This document shows, piece after piece, positions 1 through 8,430 of a DNA stretch of 11,902 nucleotides. The notes below the pieces were generated by a model, which worked only from the letters and a program-made list of their open reading frames with translations, was not told the DNA's origin and did not search any database. The DNA lies in contig CAYPZL010000176.1 of NCBI GenBank assembly GCA_964415045.1, forward strand, positions 1 to 11,902, read 5' to 3'. The stretch is from CAYPZL01 sp964415045. GTDB taxonomy: Bacteria > Planctomycetota > Phycisphaerae > Sedimentisphaerales > Anaerobacaceae. Each line of letters opens with the position of its first letter. Positions within the stretch are counted from its first letter, which is position 1. Position numbers and translations under genes: made by a program.

Positions 1-2190
1 GGTGAGACCGTCCGCCTCCACCTCGTCGATGCGCCAGTAATAATCGCCGCCGCCAAACTCCACGAGGCCGGCCAGCGAGAAACCGGTGGCCGTTTGCCTG
101 CCCCGATACAAAGCGGAATCAGCATCGGCTTCGAGCACAGCGGCACCATCGGCACCGAAGTACACATCGTGCTGGGCGGCCGCATCTCCGGAAGACCAGC
201 TCAGGGACGCCGCGTCGCGGATGTCCACGTTGGCGCCGTTCAACGGCTGCGGATCCGAAGCCAGCTTGGGGTCGCCCTGCATCGCCTCCCGGATTTCTTC
301 CTGCGTCAAGGCGGCTCTGTAAATACGAACGTCGTCGATCATCCCGTTGAATTCGCGTGCCGATTCCTGTGTCGTCCCAATCCGGACGGTATACGTATCC
401 GCCAGCCCGGGAAGAGTAATCCCGCTGCCGCCCTGACCGGCCGGTTCCCCGTTGATGAAGTACTCGTGCCCGCCATCGACAACCTGGGCCGCCACATGAG
501 TCCATTCGTTCAGCGCGACCGTGCCGCTGCTCGAGGAACCCACGTAAGCACCTCCGGACGTCGTGCTAAAGTGCAACGTGCCGGCGCTTTGCAGATACAA
601 GCTATAGGATCGGACGGCATTGCCCTTGGCAACAATCCCCTGGTAGTCAGACCCGCCGGGGCCTGTCAGGCTCGCGGCGTTGATCCAGGCCATGGCGGTG
701 ACCTCGTTGTCCACGGTCAGGGTATCGTCGTGCGGCACTTCCACAAAGTCACCGGTCCCGTCCAATTGCAGGGCGCCGCCGTCGTATCCGACGACCCACT
801 GGGGATCGCCCTGGAGGCTGCCGTGATTGCCGTACCCGGACCAATCGAGGGCCATGTCGCCGAACGCATCGTCAAGCCTCCACCAGCCGACGAGATTCGG
901 ATCGGAAATGGGAATGTCGGGCATCGTCCGGAAGCTCCAGACGTCACCTGCCATGACGTCGCCGTTGCCGTCAATCTCATCGATGCGCCAGTAATACACG
1001 GTTTCCCCTTCGAGATCTCCCGGATCGAAGGTCGTGACCACTTGCAGCTTGCCCTTGAAGGTATCGCCGGTGCCCGCTTCCACGTCAGCAAGGTTGGTCC
1101 CAAAATAGACATTGCGCGAGATCCCACCGCTCGCAGGCGACCACGCCAGCTCGACGTCAAGGGCGATCTGACTTGCTCCGTCGGGGGGGTACGGCGCGTA
1201 GGCCCTGGTCGGCGCGGCCGTGAAGCTCCAGACATCGCCCGTGTGAATGGTCACCATATCGACCTCGATCTCGTCCACACGCCAGTAGTACGTCACACCG
1301 GGTTCCAACCCGGGCGTGTGGTAGTAGATGGTGAACGTCTGCTGCGTGCTCACACGGTCGGCCTCCGTCAGCTCCGGACTTGTACCGAAATAGACATCGT
1401 GGAACACGGCCGTCTCGCCCGGAGTCCACTGCAGCAGAGGCGTCAGGACGCCTTCGGCGCCATCGGGCGGATCGGGAACTTCCGCTTTCCCGAAGATGGG
1501 AGGATTCCCGCTGAAGATGCCCTGCACCTGCTCCGGCGTGAGCGCGCGGTCGTAGAGACGAACGTCGTCGATCATCCCCAGAAACTCATTGGCCTCGTTC
1601 GTCTTACCGATCGTCAGCGGCGCGGTGCCACCGCCCACGGCCGTGGCTCCCTGGCCGCCCTGGCCCGCCGGCTCTCCGTTGAGATAATACTGGTGTCCGC
1701 TGTCAACGACCACCGCGACGTGGACCCACTCGTTCAGAGGCACCTGACCGGTGCTGAGCGACCCGATGTAGGCGCCGCCGGGTCCGGTGCTGAAGTGCAA
1801 TACGCCCCGGGCTTCCGTATACAGGCTGTAGAGACGGGGGTTGCCCCCTTTGGCCAGAATGCCCTGCCACTGGGAGCCGCCCGGGCCGGTGTGTCTCTCG
1901 GCATTGATCCAGACAGCGACCGTGACCTGGCCCTCGATCGCCAGGACGGGATCGTGAGGCACCTCGACATAATCACCGACACCGTCGAACTGCAACGCCC
2001 CGGCGATCACACCTTCGACCCACTGCGGGTCGCCGATGAGCTGTCCGTCATTGCCGTTGGCCGTGCTGTCTCGCACGATCGTGCCTGCCCCATCGTCGAG
2101 AGCCCAGTGCCCCACCAGACCGGCCATGGAGCTCGACGCGAGCGCCAGCACGAGGCACGCCACCATCGAATGAACACGTTTCCTGCACAT
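1..2190 (-). CDS. Gene 1: secreted double-LamG / FN3-like repeat protein (3' end outside window)
   Basis: The first 730 codons are visible and the frame is open to the left edge. Residues 1-23 form a signal peptide (basic MCRKR, hydrophobic core, likely SMA|G cleavage). A LamG/concanavalin-like domain follows at about 26-226, from GLVGHWALDDGAG to MIDDVRLYDRALT. FN3-like repeats lie at about 238-325 and 328-422, each with a VYFG strand and a YYWR-DE motif. A second LamG at about 433-636 closely resembles the first, including GDPQWV, the VEVPHD stretch and NGEPAGQGG. A third FN3-like repeat starts near 645 and is cut by the edge. Two ATGs sit side by side at 2193 and 2190. The GGAGG at 2197-2201 is 6 nt from the second, matching its paralogs, so 2190 is chosen. 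No catalytic domain is visible. A role as an extracellular binding or adhesion protein is inferred from the domain types. Confidence 0.93.
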   Translation of the reverse strand, partial: MCRKRVHSMVACLVLALASSSMAGLVGHWALDDGAGTIVRDSTANGNDGQLIGDPQWVEGVIAGALQFDGVGDYVEVPHDPVLAIEGQVTVAVWINAERHTGPGGSQWQGILAKGGNPRLYSLYTEARGVLHFSTGPGGAYIGSLSTGQVPLNEWVHVAVVVDSGHQYYLNGEPAGQGGQGATAVGGGTAPLTIGKTNEANEFLGMIDDVRLYDRALTPEQVQGIFSGNPPIFGKAEVPDPPDGAEGVLTPLLQWTPGETAVFHDVYFGTSPELTEADRVSTQQTFTIYYHTPGLEPGVTYYWRVDEIEVDMVTIHTGDVWSFTAAPTRAYAPYPPDGASQIALDVELAWSPASGGISRNVYFGTNLADVEAGTGDTFKGKLQVVTTFDPGDLEGETVYYWRIDEIDGNGDVMAGDVWSFRTMPDIPISDPNLVGWWRLDDAFGDMALDWSGYGNHGSLQGDPQWVVGYDGGALQLDGTGDFVEVPHDDTLTVDNEVTAMAWINAASLTGPGGSDYQGIVAKGNAVRSYSLYLQSAGTLHFSTTSGGAYVGSSSSGTVALNEWTHVAAQVVDGGHEYFINGEPAGQGGSGITLPGLADTYTVRIGTTQESAREFNGMIDDVRIYRAALTQEEIREAMQGDPKLASDPQPLNGANVDIRDAASLSWSSGDAAAQHDVYFGADGAAVLEADADSALYRGRQTATGFSLAGLVEFGGGDYYWRIDEVEADGLT

Positions 2191-2362
2191 CATTAACCTC
2201 CTTTGCGTACCGCTCTGTGAAACAATACATCCTCCCTCTGCCACACACGCAGACGGACTACTGGGGCCGGCGCAGAAAGCCGCCGCTCGGCTTCGGTCGC
2301 ACCTAAACCATGCCGCTCAGTCATCACCATACGCAGGCGCAACAATGCGCCTGATTGACGCG
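2191..2362 (-). other. Gap between gene 2 and gene 1 (gene 1 leader)
   Basis: These 172 bp hold no gene. At the gene 2 end there is an 8-bp hairpin (2334-2353). At the gene 1 end there is the Shine-Dalgarno GGAGG (2197-2201) serving the ATG at 2190. No convincing promoter was recognised, so gene 1 could be transcribed by read-through from gene 2 or from an unrecognised promoter. Confidence 0.6.
2334..2353 (-). terminator. Hairpin just after gene 2 (terminator-like, no U-tract)
   Basis: A perfect inverted repeat, caggcgca (2334-2341) and tgcgcctg (2346-2353), has a 4-nt loop and begins 9 nt past the gene 2 stop. No run of U follows in the minus-strand transcript, so it may be an attenuating or mRNA 3'-end stabilising stem rather than an intrinsic terminator. 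Confidence 0.45.
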
Positions 2363-5300
2363 TTACTCCGTCGCCGGCTCGTTGGGCTCAACCGGTTCAG
2401 GCTCCAGTACCCGGATATCGTCGATGAGGACCATGTTGCCCACGAACGGGGCTCCGATCTGGCCGGGCGTCGCCGCCTCGCGGTTCCCCACGCCGATGTA
2501 CACCTTCCTGATGGAAGCGGCGTTCACGCCCACGAAGTCCGCCAGCGGGATGTCCCACCGGGTCCACTGCGGAACGGTCGTGCCGTCCGGATACGGGACC
2601 GCCGCGACGTGCCCCTGACTATCCTCCAGAGCCACGTAGAGGTCATCTTGATCGTTGGCCGGATGCACCACGCCGATTTCTTCGACCTGCCACGCACCGG
2701 AAGCACCGGTCGTTTGCACGCCGGAGAATTCTGCAATCGCAGCATTGCCCGTGCTGTGACTGCACACCGCTAAGCCGATCAAGGCATTACCGGTCATGTT
2801 GATCGTTTGCGGATTCCACACCATCGCCGTCCAGGTCACGCCGTCGGTGGAGTAGTACCCGTTGAAGTCGTTGCCGACTCTCTCGATCTTGACCCAGTTG
2901 GGCTCTCTCATGGCGATTTGTTCCGGCGTGGCCACAGACGAGTCACTAATCGCGTCCAGCATGTTCCTCAATCGGGCTTGGTAGCGAATGCCGTTGTTGC
3001 CCGTCATGTAGACGGCCGCGAAGGCGGAACTGGGATCCGTTGTCTGGCGAATCATCACACCGACCTTGGTCCACACATCGGGATCCACCAGGCTGTCGAC
3101 CCGGGCCACGATCGAGCCGTTGCCGTTGAGAGTCTTGTAGGCAAAGCGGAACTCATCGGTGAGACCCCAAATGTCGGCGCCTTCGCCGCTCATGGTGATC
3201 ACGCCCGAGGGGCTTTCCACAAACCCCGCCGGCTGGCCTTTGAAGAACAGTCGCAAGGTGTTAACGTCGTTCTGCGTCCAATTCTGCGCCGCGGCATAGG
3301 TACGCTCGGCTTCGGAGTAGAACGGCGCCGTCGAGTTGTCGTAGTACAACGGCATGGCCTGATTGCCGCCGTGGACGTCCACCACTTCGACGATGTCGCC
3401 CTGGTAGTACGGACTGTCCGCGCTCCAGATGTCATGCCCGACCAGCGCGCCGGTGTCGTTGCCCGGACTTCCCGGGGCCGGCTCATTGTAACCAATGCCG
3501 TCGATCCAGACCTGGAAGATCCGTTCGCCCACTTCGTTGGTGTACCCCTCGAAATCGTCCACGAGGATGTAGTCGGCGGTGGTGAAGCTCCAGACGCGAC
3601 CGGCGGTGATTGAGCCGTCGGCGTTGAACTCATCCACCCGCCAGTAATACGTAACGTCCCATTCGAGCTCGCCGGGCGTGTAGCTGGTAGTGGCCTGTCG
3701 CCCTCTGTATATGCCCGCCGTGGTCGTATCGGCTTCGGCAACCGCGTTGGCGTCGGCGCCGAAGTATACGTCGTGCTGCGCCGCATTCACACCGGCCTCC
3801 CACCCGCACGTCGGCGACTGAGGCACGCCCGCGGCCCCGTCGACGGGCGCCGGAGAATAAGCCCGCACCGGCAAGAACGGAGTCGCGCCGACGTAATCGG
3901 CACTGATGACCTGCATGGGGATCCCGGGGCCTTGCCAGGAGACCGTCAGATTGTCGCCGATGGTATTCTCTTTCATCAAAGCCTCGATGTAGTACCGCTG
4001 TCCGGCCTCAAGGCTCTGCGGCGGCGACTGGGCGTCGCCGGCCGTGCTGGCGATCATCACCGCGTTGGCCGGATCCTCATCGGGACTCAGGCGAATCTCA
4101 CCCTCATCCTCGGCCTCGATCGAGAAGGTGTAGTTGCCGGTTTCCGGAATGAACAACCAGCCGCGCATGCGGACGCCGTATTGCTCGGCCCAGTTCGGAG
4201 GATTCTGCATCAGCGAAACAAACTCCGAGCCGTCCGGATCGTCGGGATAGCGCGAGTTGGCCGTCAAGCTCGCCACCGTGGCGCCGCTAATATCGAACCA
4301 CCACTCCCGGATGATCTTGCCCGGGCCGGCGGCTACCGTGTCGAAGCTCCAAACATCGCCGCGGCGGATCGTGCCGTCGGGCTCGATCTGATCGACACGC
4401 CAGTAGTACGTCGTGTCCGCGTTGAGCACTCCGGGATCGTAACCGGGCTCCTCCAGGATCCCCTTGTCCGCGTCGGCGGTCCCCTCGTTCACATCGTCAA
4501 AACTCTCGCCAAAATACAGCGCATGCGTCAGCGGCACGCTCGCCATTCCGGTTTCCCAGGTGAGATTCGTGTCCGGCAACACATCCACGGCGCCGTCCAC
4601 GGGCCCCGCCAGCCAGGCAATCTCCGATATGGTGACAAAGCTCCACACCTCGCCTTCGTGCCTCGTTCCATCCAATTCGATTTCGTCTACGCGCCAATAG
4701 TACGTGGTCCCCGTATCCAGGCCGGGGGCGTGGTAATATATCGGCACGAGGAGCCCCGGCCCGACAAGATCGTCTGCTGTCAGCTCCGGGCTCGTCCCCA
4801 GATAGAGATCGTGAAAAACAGCCGTATCGCCGGCGGTCCATTGGAACAGGGGCACAGAAAAACCGACCAGGCCGTCCTCCGGATCGGGATTGCGCGCCGC
4901 CGCGAAGAACTGCGTCAACGCATCGCTGGTTAACTCCACGAAACAGATCTTGCAGTTGTCCGCGCCCTCGGCGGGCATAATGGTCAAGCGCCCGTCGGTC
5001 AATTCGACCGTCAACTGATACTCGTCGTAGTTGTCCTCCCCGTCCGGGTCCTCCACCACGGTGCCTTCCACGTCGAAATTGTCTATCTGGTCCGTGTGCG
5101 ATGGATCGCCGCACACCATATAAATGTCGTAGGTGCCGTTGGGCAGCTCGATCTCCCAGACGGCGTCGCCGCTCTTCTGAAGATGATTGAGGGTGTCATA
5201 GCGCTGGTCCGGCGCGCTCCCATTGTTGCGGTCGCGCGCATCGGCTCTCATCTCCTCGTCCCATCCGTAGAAGAAGCCGTTTCCGCGGTCGCCGTATGCG

Positions 5301-5434
5301 TCCCCGTAATCGGGCAAGTACCCTTCCGGGATCGGCGCGCCGGCCGATTGAAAGTTGATCTTCAAAGTACTGGCCCCGGCTATCCCCACGCAAGCTGTGA
5401 AAGCCAGGGTGATCAGCAGTAGTCTCTTGTACAT
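2363..5434 (-). CDS. Gene 2: secreted malectin-like / FN3 / PA14 protein with a split C-terminal module
   Basis: The protein has 1023 residues. A signal peptide spans 1-21 (MYKRLLL..., likely AGA|S). Residues 23-170 resemble malectin-type carbohydrate-binding domains: INFQSAG, FFYGWD, DTLNH, WEIELPNGTYDIYMVCGDP, then TDGRLTI and KICFVEL. FN3-like repeats lie at about 185-268 and 272-367. A variant PA14 domain spans about 373-515 (IREWW, LTANSRYPDDPDG, GWLFIPETGNYTF, AGQRYYIEALM, SWQGPGIP). A third FN3-like repeat is at 523-620. The C-terminal module at about 625-1010 is interrupted by an inserted domain at about 737-927. The tail is rich in Pro and Glu. The frame stays open upstream to 5530, but AAAGGAGA at 5441-5448, with GGAG 7 nt from the ATG at 5434, and the signal peptide fix the start. 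It is probably an extracellular glycan-binding protein with no catalytic domain; this role is inferred. Confidence 0.95.
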   Translation of the reverse strand: MYKRLLLITLAFTACVGIAGASTLKINFQSAGAPIPEGYLPDYGDAYGDRGNGFFYGWDEEMRADARDRNNGSAPDQRYDTLNHLQKSGDAVWEIELPNGTYDIYMVCGDPSHTDQIDNFDVEGTVVEDPDGEDNYDEYQLTVELTDGRLTIMPAEGADNCKICFVELTSDALTQFFAAARNPDPEDGLVGFSVPLFQWTAGDTAVFHDLYLGTSPELTADDLVGPGLLVPIYYHAPGLDTGTTYYWRVDEIELDGTRHEGEVWSFVTISEIAWLAGPVDGAVDVLPDTNLTWETGMASVPLTHALYFGESFDDVNEGTADADKGILEEPGYDPGVLNADTTYYWRVDQIEPDGTIRRGDVWSFDTVAAGPGKIIREWWFDISGATVASLTANSRYPDDPDGSEFVSLMQNPPNWAEQYGVRMRGWLFIPETGNYTFSIEAEDEGEIRLSPDEDPANAVMIASTAGDAQSPPQSLEAGQRYYIEALMKENTIGDNLTVSWQGPGIPMQVISADYVGATPFLPVRAYSPAPVDGAAGVPQSPTCGWEAGVNAAQHDVYFGADANAVAEADTTTAGIYRGRQATTSYTPGELEWDVTYYWRVDEFNADGSITAGRVWSFTTADYILVDDFEGYTNEVGERIFQVWIDGIGYNEPAPGSPGNDTGALVGHDIWSADSPYYQGDIVEVVDVHGGNQAMPLYYDNSTAPFYSEAERTYAAAQNWTQNDVNTLRLFFKGQPAGFVESPSGVITMSGEGADIWGLTDEFRFAYKTLNGNGSIVARVDSLVDPDVWTKVGVMIRQTTDPSSAFAAVYMTGNNGIRYQARLRNMLDAISDSSVATPEQIAMREPNWVKIERVGNDFNGYYSTDGVTWTAMVWNPQTINMTGNALIGLAVCSHSTGNAAIAEFSGVQTTGASGAWQVEEIGVVHPANDQDDLYVALEDSQGHVAAVPYPDGTTVPQWTRWDIPLADFVGVNAASIRKVYIGVGNREAATPGQIGAPFVGNMVLIDDIRVLEPEPVEPNEPATE
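2654..3226 (-). other. DUF1349-like domain nested inside gene 2's C-terminal module
   Basis: Genes 3 and 4 run straight from a strand ending FRGEAAN or VRGDAAN into PLYVAVEDS or PLYVVVEDS. In gene 2 the matching pieces, LFFKGQPA and DDLYVALEDS, are separated by about 190 residues (roughly 737-927). The inserted part reads as a concanavalin-like beta-sandwich of the DUF1349 kind: DIWGLTDEFRFAYKTLNGNG, a WTKVGVMIR strand, SSAFAAVYMT, NWVKIERVGNDFNGYYSTDG, VTWT and LIGLAVCSH. The boundaries come from aligning the paralogs by eye and may be off by several residues. The family assignment is from memory of motif patterns. Confidence 0.75.
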
Positions 5435-5576
5435 GGCATTTCTCCTTTCACTTGAAATGAGAATGTCGAGCAACTGTGCTCCATACCCACAACCAAACGC
5501 CGAGCGTGCGACAAGCACACCCAGTCCCAACTCACGGTACGTCTACGCGAACGTCACCAACCTACGATCGCCCCGG

Positions 5577-5600
5577 CGCCAGGCGGCGTCTTGCCTGGCG
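5577..5600 (-). other. Hairpin between genes 3 and 2 (8-bp stem)
   Basis: A perfect inverted repeat, cgccaggc (5577-5584) and gcctggcg (5593-5600), encloses an 8-nt loop. In the minus-strand transcript it lies 5 nt after the larger hairpin at 5606-5640. No U-tract follows. It could be a 3' end structure for gene 3 or part of a structured leader for gene 2. Confidence 0.45.
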
Positions 5601-5605
5601 ACGGC

Positions 5606-5640
5606 GAGGTGACTCAGACGTCTGTGGCCTGAGCCACCTC
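5606..5640 (-). terminator. Strong hairpin after gene 3 (12-bp stem, no U-tract)
   Basis: The arms at 5606-5617 and 5629-5640 pair over 12 bp around an 11-nt loop. In the minus-strand RNA the only non-Watson-Crick position is a G-U wobble. In the plus-strand RNA it would be an A-C mismatch, so the fold favours the direction in which the genes are transcribed. It begins about 40 nt after the gene 3 stop. The absence of a poly-U run argues against a classic intrinsic terminator. Confidence 0.5.
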
Positions 5641-5680
5641 CTCTTTGTCCTTCAATCTACCGGCAGAGTCCACGGGCGAA

Positions 5681-8413
5681 TCATTCGCCCGCTTCTTCCG
5701 GCTTCGGCCTTGTCACTCGAATATCATCGAAGTACACAACGCCCCCACCGTCCGGGGCCGGAACGTTGCGATTGCCTACGCCGAGATACATCTTCTTGAC
5801 CGCGCCAAGATTCACACCCGCACCGGAAAAATCACTCAGCGCGATCTTCCAGAGGGTCCACGGACCGGTCAGCACTGCATCGGGATTCGGATGAACGGAG
5901 ACCCCGACATTGCCCAGACTGTCCTCGACGGCTACATACAGAGGCGCCACCTCGTTGGCCGCCTCGCCGCGGAACCACAAACTCAGGGCGTTAACGTCCT
6001 GGACCGTCCAATCCTGAGGCGAGGTCCACGTCCGCTCGGCCTCCGAGTAGTACGGGATCGTTGCGTTGTCATAGTACAGGGGCAAGGCCTGAGCGCTGTC
6101 GTGAGCGTTGCCCGTCTCCACGATCGTGCCCTGGTAGTGCGGCCCGCCGATCGTCCAGACGTCATGGCCCACCAGGGCTCCGGTCCCGTTGCCCGGATGG
6201 CCCGGCGCCGGCTCGCTATAACCAAGACCGTCCACCCAGACCTGAAAGACTCGAGAGCCCACTTCGTTGCTGTAGCTCTCGAAATCGTCGATCAAGATGT
6301 AATCGGCCGTGCTGAACGTCCACACGCGACCGACCCAGGGGCTTTCGGCATCGCCCGGGTTGATCTCATCGATACGCCAATAGTAGGTCTTGCCCCATTC
6401 CAGCGGGCCGGGATTGAACGTGGTTATGGCCTGACGGCCCTGGTAGACGTCAGCCGTTGCCGTGTTGGCGTCCGCCACCGCCGCTGCGTCCTGGCCGAAG
6501 TACACGTCGTGCTGCGTGGCCCGTGTGCCCGCCGACCAGCTCAGAATCTGGGCCTGAATCGTGTCCAGCGCCCCATCGGCCGGGAACGGGGCGTAGGCAC
6601 GCACCGCAGGCAACGACGTCGGGCCGACGTAGGCGCCGCCGATGACCTGCATCGGAATGCCGGGGCCCTGCCAGGCCACCGCCAGGCTGTCACCGCCAGT
6701 GCCTTCATTCATCAATGCCTCGATGTAGTACCGCTGGCCCGCCACCAGGGCTTGCGGCTGCGAGGTCTGCGTGGTCTCCTTGTACCACTCCTGATGAGCC
6801 GTCCATGTGCCCACGTTGGCGATCATTTGAACGTTGGCCGGGTCCTCGTCGGTGCTCAGCCACAGCTCGCAGTTGTCGTCGCCGGCGACCCAGAATGTAT
6901 AGTCGCCGGTCTCCGGCGGGAACAACCAGCCGTAGATTCGGCTGCCGTAGTTCTCCGCCCAATCGACGGGCCCGTCCATGGCAGCCAGCAGCTCGCGACC
7001 GTCGGGCTCGTTGGGGAAGCGCGCATTGCCGGTTAAGGTGGGAATGTCGCTCCCGGTCACACCGAGCCACCACTCGCGAATGGCGCCGCCCGGTCCGGCG
7101 TCGATCGTCGTGAAGCTCCAGACTTCGCCCGTCTGCGTCACGCTGCCGGCCGCGTCGGTCTCATCCACACGCCAGTAATAGGTCGTGCCTACCTCCAGAG
7201 GCGCCGCAACCTGATAGCTGGCCCCATCGGTCGCGCCCATGTCCGTCTCGGTCGTTCCCGCTGCAACGGCGTCGGGATCGCTGCCGAAATACAGATGGTG
7301 TCCCATCGCGTCCAGGCCCGCGCTCCAGCTTAGTTCCGGAGCCAGCAGGATCTGCTCGGCGCCATCGTCCGGCTCGGGAGCCCAGGCGGTCACAGGCATC
7401 GCTGTAAAGCTCCAGACATCGCCGGTATACAGGGTCACTGCGTCGGCTTCGATTTCGTCGACGCGCCAGTAATACGTCACGCCCGGTTCCAATCCGGTCG
7501 GATGGAAATACATGGCAAAAATCTGCCTCGACGCCACGCGATCGGCCTCCGTCAGCTCCGGCGTCGTGCCGAAATACACGTCGTGGAACATCGCCGAGTC
7601 ACCGGCGGTCCATTGCAGCAAAGCCATCACCACACCGGTCGCGCCATGAGCCGGCTCCGGAAGCCGCGCCTTCGGGCGAAACGCCAACTGCTTGACCTCA
7701 TCAGCCGTCAGCGCCCGCTCGTACAGGCGGATGTCACTGAGCATCCCCCGCCAGTTTTCACCGGCGCTGTTTGTGTTCTCACCTCCGAAGAACAAGGGCA
7801 TAGGACCATCCAGGGCCTGAGTGATCGTGCCGGAACCGGCCTGCTTGCCGTTGCGATAGTAGGTGAGCTGGTCCCCCGTCTTGACGACCGCATGATGGAG
7901 CCACTCCCCGCCGGGAAGGTCGTCATAGTCCAGGTCATCAGTGCCGACGCCGTTCATGTGCCACTCAAACTTGGTCGGCGTGAACTTGATGAATTGGCGC
8001 GGGGAGAAATCCACACCGGCGTCGTCATGCCGATTGCCAAGAATAATATCGTTCGGCGTTGTGTTGGCGGGATCCTGAAAGGCCCAGAAGGCCCAGGTGA
8101 AGTCGTTGGCCAGTGTCATCTGGGGGATCTCGCCGGCGCGGACATAGGCGCCGCTTGCACTGCCGTCGAAACTCAGCACGGTGCCCCGCTCGAGGTCCTG
8201 GACCCAGACGTTGCCGTCGGTCCCCAGGCCACCGCTAAGATTGGTGATCGTGCCGTGATTGGCCCGACCGGACGAATCAGCCGCGATGTTTCCGGCTCCG
8301 TCGTCAAGTTTCCACCAGCCAAGCATGGCGGGATCGGGATCCTGGGCCATGCATGCCATCGCTCCGCTCAAGGTGAACATCACGACAACAAGAAAAACGG
8401 GCTTCTTGCACAT
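5681..8413 (-). CDS. Gene 3: secreted LamG / FN3 / PA14 protein with C-terminal DDFE module
   Basis: The protein has 910 residues. A signal peptide spans 1-23 (MCKKPVFLVVV..., likely CMA|Q). A LamG/concanavalin-like domain covers about 29-242, from MLGWWKLDDGAGN to MLSDIRLYERALT. FN3-like repeats lie at about 248-338 and 342-437. A variant PA14 domain at about 442-593 contains IREWW, LTGNARFPNEPDG, GWLFPPETGDYTFWVAGDDN, AGQRYYIEALMNEGTGGDS and WQGPGIP. Its loop near 534-549 is longer than in gene 2. A third FN3-like repeat (603-702) carries HDVYFGQD and TYYWRIDEINPGDAESPW. The uninterrupted C-terminal module spans about 708-902. The start has GGAGG at 8420-8424 with 6-nt spacing. It is the closest full-length match in domain order to gene 2. 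A promoter and a leader of about 340 nt precede it. An extracellular binding or adhesion role is inferred, and no enzyme motif is seen. Confidence 0.95.
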   Translation of the reverse strand: MCKKPVFLVVVMFTLSGAMACMAQDPDPAMLGWWKLDDGAGNIAADSSGRANHGTITNLSGGLGTDGNVWVQDLERGTVLSFDGSASGAYVRAGEIPQMTLANDFTWAFWAFQDPANTTPNDIILGNRHDDAGVDFSPRQFIKFTPTKFEWHMNGVGTDDLDYDDLPGGEWLHHAVVKTGDQLTYYRNGKQAGSGTITQALDGPMPLFFGGENTNSAGENWRGMLSDIRLYERALTADEVKQLAFRPKARLPEPAHGATGVVMALLQWTAGDSAMFHDVYFGTTPELTEADRVASRQIFAMYFHPTGLEPGVTYYWRVDEIEADAVTLYTGDVWSFTAMPVTAWAPEPDDGAEQILLAPELSWSAGLDAMGHHLYFGSDPDAVAAGTTETDMGATDGASYQVAAPLEVGTTYYWRVDETDAAGSVTQTGEVWSFTTIDAGPGGAIREWWLGVTGSDIPTLTGNARFPNEPDGRELLAAMDGPVDWAENYGSRIYGWLFPPETGDYTFWVAGDDNCELWLSTDEDPANVQMIANVGTWTAHQEWYKETTQTSQPQALVAGQRYYIEALMNEGTGGDSLAVAWQGPGIPMQVIGGAYVGPTSLPAVRAYAPFPADGALDTIQAQILSWSAGTRATQHDVYFGQDAAAVADANTATADVYQGRQAITTFNPGPLEWGKTYYWRIDEINPGDAESPWVGRVWTFSTADYILIDDFESYSNEVGSRVFQVWVDGLGYSEPAPGHPGNGTGALVGHDVWTIGGPHYQGTIVETGNAHDSAQALPLYYDNATIPYYSEAERTWTSPQDWTVQDVNALSLWFRGEAANEVAPLYVAVEDSLGNVGVSVHPNPDAVLTGPWTLWKIALSDFSGAGVNLGAVKKMYLGVGNRNVPAPDGGGVVYFDDIRVTRPKPEEAGE

Positions 8414-8430
8414 GACAGTCCTCCTTCAAA

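Noticed and set aside
94..2196. A 700-codon open frame on the plus strand across nearly all of gene 1
   Set aside because: It is exactly antisense to a gene with clear LamG and FN3 domains, a signal peptide and a ribosome binding site. Its translation shows no recognisable domain. Long antisense frames are expected in GC-rich coding DNA.
5435..5530. Upstream in-frame ATG at 5530 as the start of gene 2
   Set aside because: The added 32 residues would precede and spoil a normal signal peptide, while the ATG at 5434 has a well-spaced Shine-Dalgarno.
5674..5690. A 7-bp palindrome with the gene 3 stop codon as its loop (gggcgaa / ttcgccc)
   Set aside because: Short, with a 3-nt loop and mostly coding. 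No U-tract follows, and the larger stem downstream is a better 3' structure. Likely chance in GC-rich DNA.
5645..7036. A 463-codon plus-strand frame over the 3' half of gene 3
   Set aside because: Antisense shadow of the PA14, FN3 and C-module coding region; no recognisable domain and no ribosome binding site noted.
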